Positions 10,073 to 18,837 of a stretch of 41,177 nucleotides of DNA are shown in pieces. The number at the start of each line of letters is the position of its first letter. Within the stretch, counting starts at the first letter, position 1. This DNA comes from Monocercomonoides exilis. Lineage: Eukaryota > Preaxostyla > Oxymonadida > Polymastigidae. The stretch spans positions 835,001 to 876,177 of the forward strand of contig LSRY02000041.1 of NCBI GenBank assembly GCA_001643675.2, read 5' to 3'. A program made the position numbers and the translations under genes. The notes under the pieces are model-generated. The model saw only the letters and a list, made by a program, of their open reading frames with translations. It made no database searches and had not been told where the DNA came from.

Positions 10073-10921
10073 TTACAAGCATTTCATCTGTGGTCCATAG
10101 ACTTGGTTCTCAATTCCGCAATGGTTTGATCCACGGAGAATCTTGAAGTGTCCTTTCTCTCCCCATGCTGGTCCCCATGAGTTCTGGCACAACCAGTATG
10201 GTGTGTTGTCCTCTACACCCCATCCAATGCACAAAACAGCGTGTCCACCAGCAACACCTCCCGTTTTGTGAACATAGACACCGCTCTTGTAGTTCATAAA
10301 GTCATAGTAGACTGTGAATGCAACTGAAAGAGGACCATTTTCATAAAGCTCCTGTTGCATTTGGCTTGCGGTAAAGTGAGTGAATGATTGTGATTTTGTT
10401 CTCACAATTGTTGATCCATTAACACATTTTGCTGGGCAAGCTGGAACACGTCCACCTCCAGATTGATATGGCATGCATTCCTCATTTGTGACTCCGTGGC
10501 TCTTTGTCCATGCCCATGCTTTATCCATGTATCCTCCATTGCATCCCATATCGGTTGTGTCGCATGAAACGAGATCTTGTGGAGACATGTGTCCACGCCC
10601 GCATCCAATGATTGAGAGACGGTCGCCCATGGTCTCAGCAACTGAGAAAGCCCAGCATGATCCGCATGAAGCTTGGTCACGGACTGGAAGAATTTGTTCG
10701 GGCCATTGTTCGCGGGCATCGAAATTTTCTGGGAGAGCGTTGTCGGATTCGTATGTTCTTTCTTCATATTCCTCAACATGTGTTCCTAAGCGAGCGAGGA
10801 ATTTTGCACGAGTGATCACAGATGCTGGGTATTCAACTGCAACCCATGTTGATGATGGATCGTTGTTGACTGTTTCAACTATAGATTCAGCTAAAACTGA
10901 AGCAAAAAGAAGGAAAAACAT
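10073..10921 (-). CDS. Cathepsin B-like cysteine protease (C1A, papain family)
   Basis: A 282-residue protein with no introns. The frame extends to a TTG at 10945, but the ATG at 10921 gives a clean start with a hydrophobic signal peptide (MFFLLFASVLAE). A short propeptide of about 50 residues follows, then the mature domain from about residue 64 (LPENFDAREQWP). The catalytic set is complete: Gln83 and Cys89 in DQASCGSCWAFS, His227 in GGHAVLCIGWG, and Asn247 in QNSWGPAWGEKGHF. MGCNGGYM is the family's CNGG signature. The propeptide is short, as in Giardia-type cathepsin B enzymes. I do not see the His-His pair of the occluding loop that gives mammalian cathepsin B its exopeptidase activity. 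Expected role: endopeptidase in food vacuoles or secreted. It ends in TAA. Confidence 0.95.
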   Translation of the reverse strand: MFFLLFASVLAESIVETVNNDPSSTWVAVEYPASVITRAKFLARLGTHVEEYEERTYESDNALPENFDAREQWPEQILPVRDQASCGSCWAFSVAETMGDRLSIIGCGRGHMSPQDLVSCDTTDMGCNGGYMDKAWAWTKSHGVTNEECMPYQSGGGRVPACPAKCVNGSTIVRTKSQSFTHFTASQMQQELYENGPLSVAFTVYYDFMNYKSGVYVHKTGGVAGGHAVLCIGWGVEDNTPYWLCQNSWGPAWGEKGHFKILRGSNHCGIENQVYGPQMKCL

Positions 10922-11099
10922 TTTATTCTGATATTGTTTTATCAAAAACTGAAGGTCTCTTTTGGATTTTAATGATCAGAAAAATTTAAAAAATAATGGA
11001 ATATTTTGGTTAAAACAAAACATTTCTCATAATTATAAAAAATTTAGAAAATATATTTCCAACAAATTGTAATATTTTCATTCATCTCTTTTAATGAAC

Positions 11100-11300
11100 G
11101 ATTGATGAAGCATTTCGAAATATCCATCACAAGTTTTTCACGAAATAAAACAAGGATTAGTTCCAAACTTTTTGTGCAAATAAATCATAAAAAGTCTTGT
11201 ATTCTTATGAATAAAATATGTAATTTATTAAAAAAATTGAGAAGAATATTTGTTAGAGCAGAATGGAACAAAATTCGTAAAGCAAATAATTTCGTTATAA
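11100..11300 (-). mobile_element. MITE family A, copy 3 (reverse)
   Basis: AGTTCCAAACTTTTTGTGCA near 11160 and GAATGGAACAAAATTCGTAA near 11261 are the reverse complements of the conserved family A blocks, with matching spacing. Its 3' end abuts the fold-back element that begins at 11311. Confidence 0.5.
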
Positions 11301-11310
11301 ACAAATAAAT

Positions 11311-12187
11311 ACACCAAAAATTATTTAAAGTCGGAAAACTTTCATTCAAAGTCGAAAACTATTATTCAAAGTCGAAAAAGTTTCATTCAAAGTCGAAAAC
11401 TATTATTCAAAGTCGAAAAAGTTTCATTCAAAGTCGAAAATTATTATTCAAAGTCGAAAAAGTTGCAAACGAAATCGAAAAACTTTCAATCAAAATCGAA
11501 AATTTCACAAAAAAATAAACGTATAATAAAGAGAATTTTATTAAAGAATAATATTGTAATTTTGTTTTTGTGATTATAATCAGCAATGCCTGTGTTGCTG
11601 TTTTCTGCAAATTTTGAAGATTTCGTACCAAAATAAACTCAATAATAAACTATAAACAAAAGTTATTACATTTGTTGCCTTCCATTAGAAATAAGTTTTT
11701 TAATATTAAAAACGCGAAATTAGAGAGCCAATATTGTGTGCATCATTCTTCATTAATTGAGAAAAAATATAAATTAAGATTTTTGCCAATCTTTTGTAAA
11801 GCAGTGTTCTTTTAATTGAAAAAAGATCAAAATGTGTCAGTATTTCTCTCATATTTATAAATTTTGCAATTGGATAAAGGAAAGCAAAGAAAAATATCGG
11901 AAAAAACATGAAAAATCATTAAAATAACAAATTTCATTGATATTTTAACAATCACTATGTTTTTTTGACTTTTATTGATTTTTGTCATCTTTTTGAAAAT
12001 TTGAAGTTTTTCGAACTTTCGACTTTGCTTGAAAGTTTTTCGATTTCGTTTGCAACTTTTTCGACTTTGAATAATAATTTTCGACTTTGACTGAAACTTT
12101 TTCGACTTCGAATGAAAACTTTCGACTTTGAATGAAAGTTTTTCGACTTTGATTGAAAGTTTTTCGATTTTGAATATTTTTTGGTGT
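11311..12187. mobile_element. Fold-back element with tandem-repeat arms
   Basis: The left arm (11311-11510) starts ACACCAAAAA and is built from about eight diverged copies of a 20-bp unit, ATTCAAAGTCGAAAAAGTTT. The right arm (12005-12187) is the same in reverse complement and ends TTTTTTGGTGT. A distinctive block, AAAAGTTGCAAACGAAATCG, sits at matching places in both arms (11458-11477 and, reversed, 12043-12062). The 490-bp middle is AT-rich with no credible coding sequence. Long inverted repeats made of short tandem repeats are the defining structure of Drosophila FB-type elements. No transposase is present, so movement would depend on another element. Confidence 0.7.
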
Positions 12188-12364
12188 AAATTTCCAAATA
12201 ATCTTTAAAGTTTTTACATAAAAAATTATCATTAGTTGTTCCTTGTTCAACGCAACGAATTAATGCAACGAAATTCATTTCATCTTCTACATCCAGTCAA
12301 TTGAGTCTCTATCTTTTCATCTCTTTTCATTTTGCTTTCTCTCTTTCTTTTCTCATCATTTCTT

Positions 12365-13609
12365 TCAAATCCTTTGAAAAATGCACTCATAAAATTTTAA
12401 ATAATTCAAAATTTGTTGATCTTTTGCATGCGATTGATTAACTTCCTCAAAAATAACACCAATAGTTCGACTTTTCAACAAGAAATCAAATTTCACAGCT
12501 TTGTATCCTGCTGACGGATCAAATAAAAATGAAATATAAAAAAGAAAATGTTACAAATTTCACAGAGATTCTCCTTTGATAACCGAAATATCTCAGCAAT
12601 TCTTCCAATAAATCCAATGCATTCATAATTTTGGAATTCTCTAAATGGAAAATAATTGTCCCGTTCCATGATTCACTTTCTCATAGCCACTACGTTTTCT
12701 TTTTCTTTTCTTCTTTCTTCTTCTTTCCTCTTCCAAAGAATGCATTTCGGTAATCCCTCAAGTTCATTTGTTTCCTCTCTCACAAAGTGATGCTCAGGCA
12801 CAATCACTTCTTCTAAGTTTCTTTCAATGTGGTATTGATTTCATTAAAAATTGAAAAGCAATCTGATAGGCAAGATGTGAAATGTTGCAATAATCACGAT
12901 GATATTTGATGATTTCAAAAATTTCATCCAAATATGATCCTTTCTCGATTTTTTGCTTTAATATTTATAAAAACACATCAAAAAACAAAAAGAATTATGA
13001 AAATTTCAAACGTAATGCCCACAAATGAAACTTAAAGCCTGCAAAGCAATTTCTACTTTCTTTTTGTGCATCCTCGTTTTCATCTTTTTTAAGGCAACTT
13101 TCTGAATGACAGGCACTCAGATGGAAAACGATTCAGTAAAATAAACTTTGTATCAAAAACAGATAGAATCCACAAAGAACAGCATGCAACTTTTCATTCT
13201 TCCCTTCATTCTTCTGCTCTTTGTCAACAATCATCTTTCTGATTCTATTGCTTGATAAAGAAAAATATTAACATTTTCTCTGTTTGTCTTTCAACATATT
13301 GAAATATCCCATCTGGTTCAGAAAAAAAAGTGAGTTTTTAATTGAAAATATTATTTCTGCGATCATTCATTCGATTCTTTCGAGCATTTCCACAGTCAAA
13401 ACTGAAAACTGTCCATAACCATCCATCTCTTTAACAATATCATCCTATTCACAAAACATATGTTTTTGTTCATTTTCAGAATATTTTTCATGCGTTGCAA
13501 GCAACTCTGAAAATAAAAGTGATAAGAGAAAATCATCAGGAAAATGTTTTATTTCTATCTAACGAACTTTACACAGCTCTTCGTTCAATTCTTCAAATGA
13601 AGAAGCCAT
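12365..13609 (-). pseudogene. Broken intron-rich solenoid-type gene
   Basis: Coding-like segments follow one another on the minus strand. A possible start is at 13609 (MASSFEELNEELCK). After a GTTCGT intron comes LLATHEKYSENEQKH...DDIVKEMDGYGQFSVLTVEM, then GIFQYVERQTEK, KLHAVLCGFYLFLIQ, KVEIALQALSFICGHY, then (after a GTTTGA intron) KIEKGSYLDEIFEIIKYHRD, then EEVIVPEHHFVREETNELEG, EFQNYECIGFIGRIAEIF and SRTIGVIFEEVNQSHAKDQQ, with TGA at 12365. Together they look like a helical solenoid of about 300 residues. Three lesions argue that it is dead: an in-frame TAG at 13445-13447, no usable GT donor after the ERIE segment (about 13378), and a frameshift near 12827 where an IERNL frame must be joined to SIPH without an intron. 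Several inferred introns are only 28-36 nt, so some joins may be wrong. Confidence 0.5.
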
Positions 13610-13841
13610 TTTTATCTCATTTGATTCATCTGAAAGAAAAGAAAAAAATACTTATTAAGATTGTGTTCTTTTTTTCCTGATTGTTTATTTGGACAAACAA
13701 TTTCAAGTTATGAATATGTTGTCTAATAACAATTTCCTTCATTTTTTTAAATTCAATCTGAAAATCAATTTTTTCATTGAATACAAAAAATTATATTTTT
13801 TTCGAAATTATATTGAAAAGGATTCAACATTATTTAAAAAA

Positions 13842-13910
13842 GAAAGTGATGAATCAATTCCTTCTCTTGTTTGAGAGACGCCACAATCTATGGGTCAGTC
13901 GCCCATTTGT
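13842..13910 (+). repeat. Left inverted terminal repeat of DIRS element
   Basis: Contains TTCCTTCTCTTGTTTGAGAG and CACAATCTATGGGTCAGTCG. Both recur in reverse complement at 18330-18404, with a few substitutions and one 3-4 nt indel. Confidence 0.85.
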
Positions 13911-13937
13911 ATGTAAGGGTGAATTGGATAAAAACCG

Positions 13938-13968
13938 CTTTGCGCTTATAAAACCAAAAAGCGCAAAG
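13938..13968. promoter_or_regulatory. Perfect 10-bp hairpin near DIRS left end
   Basis: CTTTGCGCTT (13938-13947) pairs perfectly with AAGCGCAAAG (13959-13968) across an 11-nt loop. It lies between the left ITR and the internal complementary region, that is, in the 3' untranslated part of the minus-strand element RNA. A role in 3' end formation or circle formation is speculation. Confidence 0.45.
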
Positions 13969-14076
13969 AGAAGGAACTACAAAAAACACAAACAGTTTTG
14001 AAAACAGAACTTCAAACGGTGGGAGTGAAAACGGTGGTGGGCAAAGAGAAGGAATTGATTCTCCACTTTCTTTTTT

Positions 14077-14144
14077 AATTAAAGTGCATAAGCACCTTAA
14101 TTATCAAGAAAGTGTTTCATCGATTCCTTCTCTTGTTTGAGAGA
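14077..14144 (+). repeat. Internal complementary region (ICR) of DIRS element
   Basis: AATTAAAGTGCATAAGCACC followed by TTAATTATCAAGAAAGTG and TTCCTTCTCTTGTTTGAGAG. The first part matches the reverse complement of the extreme right end (18359-18430), and the last part also matches the left ITR. This duplicated end sequence is what DIRS replication needs to complete its ends. Confidence 0.8.
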
Positions 14145-15745
14145 ATCAATTTGTTGGATGATGAAGCCATCATCACTACCACAGTGTGCGTCTTCTTTGC
14201 TTTGTTGTTTTCTTCCTCCTTTTTTGCTTGCGACCTTGTTCGAATAATGAATTGTTCTTCAAGTGGTTCTCGTTTCTCCATCTCATCGTCAGGCTCATCC
14301 ACTCGAGAGGGAAATTCAACAGAATTTTTCGCTTCTTCCACACTCATATGTGGCTTCATCAGGCGCTTATTGTCCCTTAACACCATTCCAGATTCCATTG
14401 ACCTTCTCTCCTCTTTGTGCTTCTGGTCTCTTTCTGGTCTGACACACGCCTTGCCACCATCCTCTGCCGACCGCTTGGTTGCTAACTCTTCACTGGGAGC
14501 ATTCATAGTTGAAGCAATCACTTTTCCAAAGGTTGAAGCAAGATTGGCCTTCACATAATGCTTTACCAAAGTGTCTGTTCTAGGGGATAGTCGGGCAAAC
14601 TTCGCAATCTGAGTTGGTGGAATTCCAGACATCGTTAGCGTTGAAAGTGTTGCAGCCTTTATTGAATAAGGAGTAAAATGGCTCGGAATTCCTGCTTCCT
14701 TTAACGTCTCCTTTGCCAATCGTCTGATTCCTTTTACTGTTCGAGGATGAAATGTTTCGGTATTTAAAAACAATTAATTTCCATTTGGTCTTCTTCTTTG
14801 TATTTCTTCCCACAAAACCTGAATGGCCGAAGCTGGGCAAATCGCTGGGTTTTCATTCAAAAACGGAACGGCAATCTCTGTTCGATTAAGCGATGTTTTT
14901 GGCCTTGTGTTCAGGTATATTCCTTCATGCTCGAATCTGGATCGTTCCATATCTACCCTTTCCAACTCTGTAAACCTGCACGCAGTGAATAACATTGTAA
15001 GCACAATGACTTTCATTGTCAGATGTTTGAAGCTCAAAGTCTGATTTTCTCCAAGACTAGAAAAGTATGTCAAAATGGTCTTCGGATTCCAGATCTCTTG
15101 AACCTTCTTCTTTCTTGTCATCTCCGTTCTTCTAAACCCTCTGAACAGTATTTTTATTATAGGAATATCCCCCAAATTTGTGTTGAAAACCAAGCTTGTG
15201 AAGAATGAAATAGCTGAGAGGATAAGTTGCAAACATGACAGTTTCATTCCATTGTCTTTGAGTGTTATGAAAATACTCGAACATTGAGCGGCCCATTCAT
15301 TAATATCCTCTGGAATTATGCCCATATCACTTTTTTCCCACTGTTCTCCAAAGTGTGCGAAGCCGAATAAATATCCACCCCACGTCGACAGAGCAATTCC
15401 TGCTCTGCATTCCTCTGCCAGTGAAACCGGGAAAGCTCTTTCCTCCAACGCCCTTCTCCACCAGCTCTCGCCTTTCTCTCTGGTGGATTGATCAATATGG
15501 CTCTCAACCTTCCTGGAAGGAGACATGCACCTGTGTTTGTCATTGATAGCCCCTTTCTCAACACTGTTCTCAGACTCCTCCATTCGAATGTCCGATGAGG
15601 TTTTATCTCCAATAGCACATCCCAGTTCTGCCCTTTCCAGTTCGGCAGGAGTAATACTACTGGTACTCTCTCCTTCTGTGCCTTCCGAATCGTCATTGGA
15701 ATCAGTGGAATAGGTGGGTGTACCAGAACGCACTCGTTCTTCCAT
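14117..15745 (-). pseudogene. DIRS tyrosine recombinase, interrupted by one stop
   Basis: The frame overlaps the RNase H frame and probably begins at the ATG at 15745 or 15583. The core runs from about 15470: an N-terminal helical domain (LSTWGGYLFGFAHFGEQWEK), then the catalytic domain with the first Arg in TACRFTELERVD and a candidate Lys in RPKTSLNRTE. An in-frame TAA at 14774-14776 splits the protein, then LFLNTETFHPRTVKGIRRLA continues in the same frame. The box that is normally H-x-x-R reads PYSIKAATLSTLTMSG, so both His and Arg are changed (Tyr and Lys). The putative nucleophile is Tyr in LVKHYVK. The C-terminal tail is long and charged and ends at 14117. The role would be integration of the circular cDNA. 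Confidence 0.8.
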
Positions 15746-17444
15746 GGATATGCCAGACCGTCTTCTCCCAATGGGCTTCCTATTCCGCACCAACGCTCGA
15801 CCTTGTGGTTGTGTTGAGCTGCAAAGGCATCCAGCGTTGGAGAAACTTGAAGAGTTGCCAAGATTTCTGTGAGCTCGCTGTCTGCAATGCTGTAGTCTCC
15901 TGCTCTTTCCAGGCGGGATAAAGCATCGGCTCTTGTGTTTCGCAATCCGGGGAGATGAACTGCTTTCAGGACTATATTCAATTTCTCCTTCAATGTCCAT
16001 ATCCTTTTGAGTGTCGGGCGAAGATTCCTTCCTGCATTCCATCTGTTCACGTTGAAAACGACTGCCGAATTGTCTGACCGAAGTTGTAACTGTGATATCC
16101 GACTTTCTGATAGGATTGGGGCAAAGTGAGTTAAAGCAAGTTCTACTGCTTTTAATTCTCTGTAGTTGGATGATTGGTTTTTCATGGAGAATGGAAAACG
16201 ACTGTGACAATCTAGTGACATTCTGTTAATTCTGAGGGTTGCTCCCCAGGAGCATTCTGATGCATCTGTGGTTAGAACTGCTTCTGGAATAAACACTGGA
16301 TTTAGTCTGCGTCTGGGGTTCTTCCTCAATGTCCATCTCCATCTTCTTATCTGCTGGAGGATTGACGCATTCAGCCTCATCATTCCATCCCATCCGCCTG
16401 TCGTAACTCCTTTCTGCAACAATTTGCAGATTGATTGGAGGTGTAAAGATGCATCTGGCAGAACGAAGCGTGTAGAACTGAGCTTTCCCACGAATGATGC
16501 GAAGTCCTTCACTCTGACAGTCTTGGCTCTTATGCATAATCTCTCCCACTTGTGACACAGCTCTCGCACTGCCTATCTTCTTTCCTTTGATAGACAAACA
16601 TCGAAGCTGGTTGTGTTCCATTCGAATCCCAAAAAACTGAACTGCGAACTCGGAATGAGGTTGCACTTCTTCTTGTCTATCAGCAGATCGAGGCTTTCCA
16701 AAAATACGATTATTTCCTGAATTATTTTCTTCAAGACTTCTTGATCTTGATGCAGAAAAAGAAGATCGTCCAAATAGGCAACGACTCTGACATCCCATCT
16801 TTTTCTTATCTCCACTGTCACCTTCCTCATTATATGTGTGAACAGTTGCGGTGCATCTTCAAAGCTGAAAGGCATGCCTTTGAAGGAGTAATCTCTTCCC
16901 ATGAATCTGAAAGCAAGATAGGGTATTAGTTCTTTTGATACTGGGATTAGATAATAAGCTTGTTCCAAGTCTAGGGATACAGCGTTATTCTTCCGTCTTA
17001 TCAGCCGCTCCACTGTCTTCTCACCGTCGCACTTGAAATGTGTTCTTTTCACCTCTGCATTCAGTTTCCGACAATCGAGAATTTGTCTCCAGCTGCCTGA
17101 CTTCTTTGAATGAGGAAAACATTGTTTCTGTATTTCACATCATTCTGCTCCATCGGGATAACGACTCCTGTTCGTATTTGTTCTTCTAATATCATCTTGA
17201 ATTCCTGTATATTTTGTTGAATGAGAAGCAACGCTCAGTCTCTGAACTGAGCTTTGCTGAGAGCTTTTCTGGCTTGCTTGCTCTTCCATGTGGCCTGCAC
17301 TTTTTTGCATATCAATTTCTCTCCTCCGATTTTCTTCCATGCTGAGAGGAACAAAGCGGTCCTCCCTCCTATTTGCCTCCTTTGCTCTGTTTCCTTGAGA
17401 ACTGGGCCTAAAGTTGTTGAGGCCACCTTGGCCTCCTGCTCCAA
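15316..17444 (-). pseudogene. DIRS reverse transcriptase / RNase H, broken
   Basis: The RT starts with GGRTALFLSAWKKIGGEKL near 17370, overlapping the gag end. It then shows TGVVIPMEQND, GSWRQILDCRKLNAEVKRT, motif A SLDLEQAYYLIPV, motif B GMPFSFEDAPQLFTHIM and motif C VVAYLDDLLFLH with the YLDD box. RNase H follows with LTTDASECSWGA, NYRELKAVELAL, LRSDNSAVV and NTRADALSRL, so its acidic residues are present. A DIRS-type extension (SPTLDAFAAQHNH...LLPNWKGQNW) runs to 15316. Lesions are TGA at 17235-17237, a frameshift near 17110, and TAG at 16573-16575 (where related proteins could have Gln). The last is in frame on both sides. The polymerase cannot be made intact from this copy without readthrough. 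Confidence 0.9.
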
Positions 17445-18322
17445 CTGCTCTGACTCCGCCTTCTTCCGAATTGATGTCTTCTTGAGAGGGCTGAGGACCG
17501 GGGGTATCTCCGAAAAAACTGTGGGCTTGAACGAAAAATGGTATGACTAAATCTTCTTTGAAGTGTTCCTGGTTGATCTCTTGCAGAAGGCTGAACACGT
17601 GTAAAAGGAAGTGCTGGTCTCTGGAAGTTTCTCTCCAGCTTGGCTTCTTTTCTTGTTTCTCTGAGAATCAGTTCCTGTTTCTCTGTAAGGATTCCCGTAG
17701 AAGTGTCTGTACTCATCGCTGAGGCAGCTCTGAAACCAAACCCGCCTTGAATTCGAACCGTTCGTGCCTCTTGAAGCGCCTTGGTAATCATAATCAAGAT
17801 GTCAGCCAGTCTTTGTTTTGCACCTTCCTTTGAAGTCGGTATCTCGGCTAAGCCTATGAGCGCAGCTATAATTGCCTGGAAAAAATAAATCTCTACCTTG
17901 TGACCCGCTTGATCTAACGCGTCGTTAATCCAGTTTTCTGTTCTCTTGGCAGGGGGCGGTTCAAGTGATAATAACTGGCTAAAATCCTGTGTTGAATACT
18001 CCTCAACTACATCTTGAATGGATCTAGTGGTAAGCTTTAGATCAAAAATTGAAAAATTCGGCGCCTGTCCAAAAATGTCCTCAAACTCCTGACAAATACG
18101 TTGAGATATCTCTAAGTCATCTTCGTTCTCATTTCTGTCATCCGAATGGGTCACCTCCTGTGAAAAACTTTCCGATGACGAAGGTGAAAAAATTGAAGCG
18201 GAAGAAAATATGTTCGATTGAGATAAGGTCCCTGGTTGGCTTTGCGCCCCACTGTTCTGCATTACAGCCTCAGCCGTCGGCGCAAGTCCAACAATCGGAG
18301 GGAATTGTGAAGAAGACATCAT
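17408..18322 (-). CDS. DIRS gag-like protein, 304 residues
   Basis: An intact frame from a double ATG at 18322 to a stop at 17408, starting just inside the right ITR. The N-terminal 100 residues are Ser/Gln-rich and acidic, the middle (about 100-190) is helical, and the last 75 residues are Arg/Ser/Phe-rich (HQFGRRRSQSSWSRRPRWPQ), as expected for a nucleic-acid-binding gag tail. I see no CCHC zinc knuckle. Its position upstream of the RT, in another frame, is that of DIRS ORF1. It is the only open gene of the element, but that could be chance. Confidence 0.7.
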   Translation of the reverse strand: MMSSSQFPPIVGLAPTAEAVMQNSGAQSQPGTLSQSNIFSSASIFSPSSSESFSQEVTHSDDRNENEDDLEISQRICQEFEDIFGQAPNFSIFDLKLTTRSIQDVVEEYSTQDFSQLLSLEPPPAKRTENWINDALDQAGHKVEIYFFQAIIAALIGLAEIPTSKEGAKQRLADILIMITKALQEARTVRIQGGFGFRAASAMSTDTSTGILTEKQELILRETRKEAKLERNFQRPALPFTRVQPSARDQPGTLQRRFSHTIFRSSPQFFRRYPRSSALSRRHQFGRRRSQSSWSRRPRWPQQL

Positions 18323-18327
18323 TGATC

Positions 18328-18430
18328 AAATGTGGCGACTGACCCATAGATTGTGGTGTCTCTCTTACAAACAAGAGAAGGAATTGATGAAACACTTTCT
18401 TGATAATTAAGGTGCTAATGCACTTTAATT
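18328..18430 (-). repeat. Right inverted terminal repeat plus ICR-matching end
   Basis: GGCGACTGACCCATAGATTG at 18333-18352 is the reverse complement of the left ITR. The outer part, 18359-18430, is complementary to the ICR. The right end extends further than the left ITR match, which is the asymmetry expected in DIRS. Confidence 0.85.
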
Positions 18431-18837
18431 ATTCAAATTATACAAAGAGAAGTCACTGTTATTGAAAAACAATAACAAATGAATAATAATTATTGTTATC
18501 GAGATAATTAGTTCTTTTGAAATGTTATTTTCATGATTTCTCAAAAGTGACAGAAAATTCTTCGCACCCTTTAAAAAAACAAATATTGAATTGCATCAAC
18601 ATTTATCAACAAAAAGATGAATTTGACGATTTTTTGTATTCATCGTAATATTTTCCGTGTGATATGTATAGAATAAAGTGAGAATAACATTGAATAGCTA
18701 AAATGGATGGACTAACAGCAAAGGAAACAAAAATGTTTCAAAATTATATTCAAATGAATACACATGGAAAAACAAATACTAATATATTTCAAAAAATCAC
18801 CGTTTCCAATCATCCATTTCTTGTTATTTATTTTCTA
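18431..18837. other. AT-rich spacer between DIRS element and beta-helix gene
   Basis: About 400 bases without an ORF of note. It holds the 3' flank of the minus-strand gene at 18838. No repeat seen. Confidence 0.45.

Larger units (their letters stand above)
13842..18430 (-). mobile_element. DIRS-type tyrosine-recombinase retrotransposon, decayed copy
   Basis: The layout is diagnostic of DIRS: gag, then reverse transcriptase/RNase H, then tyrosine recombinase, all on the minus strand. The element is flanked by inverted (not direct) terminal repeats and has an internal complementary region. It is about 4.6 kb. No DIRS-style methyltransferase domain is present. DIRS elements make a circular DNA intermediate that the recombinase inserts without target-site duplication, and I see none. 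The copy carries at least three in-frame stops and a frameshift, so it should be inactive unless the gag product is still made. Confidence 0.9.

Noticed and set aside
11331-11510. Regularly spaced short repeats resembling a CRISPR array
   Set aside because: The units abut or nearly abut, have no unique spacers, are mirrored at 12005-12187 and lie in a eukaryotic context.
15316-15600. A DIRS methyltransferase domain after RNase H
   Set aside because: The extension resembles the usual C-terminal segment of DIRS RNase H; no adenine-methyltransferase motif such as DPPY is seen.
17140-17598. A 152-codon minus-strand frame between gag and RT
   Set aside because: The recognisable RT start (GGRTALFLSAWKK) lies in another frame over the same bases, so this frame is a shadow.
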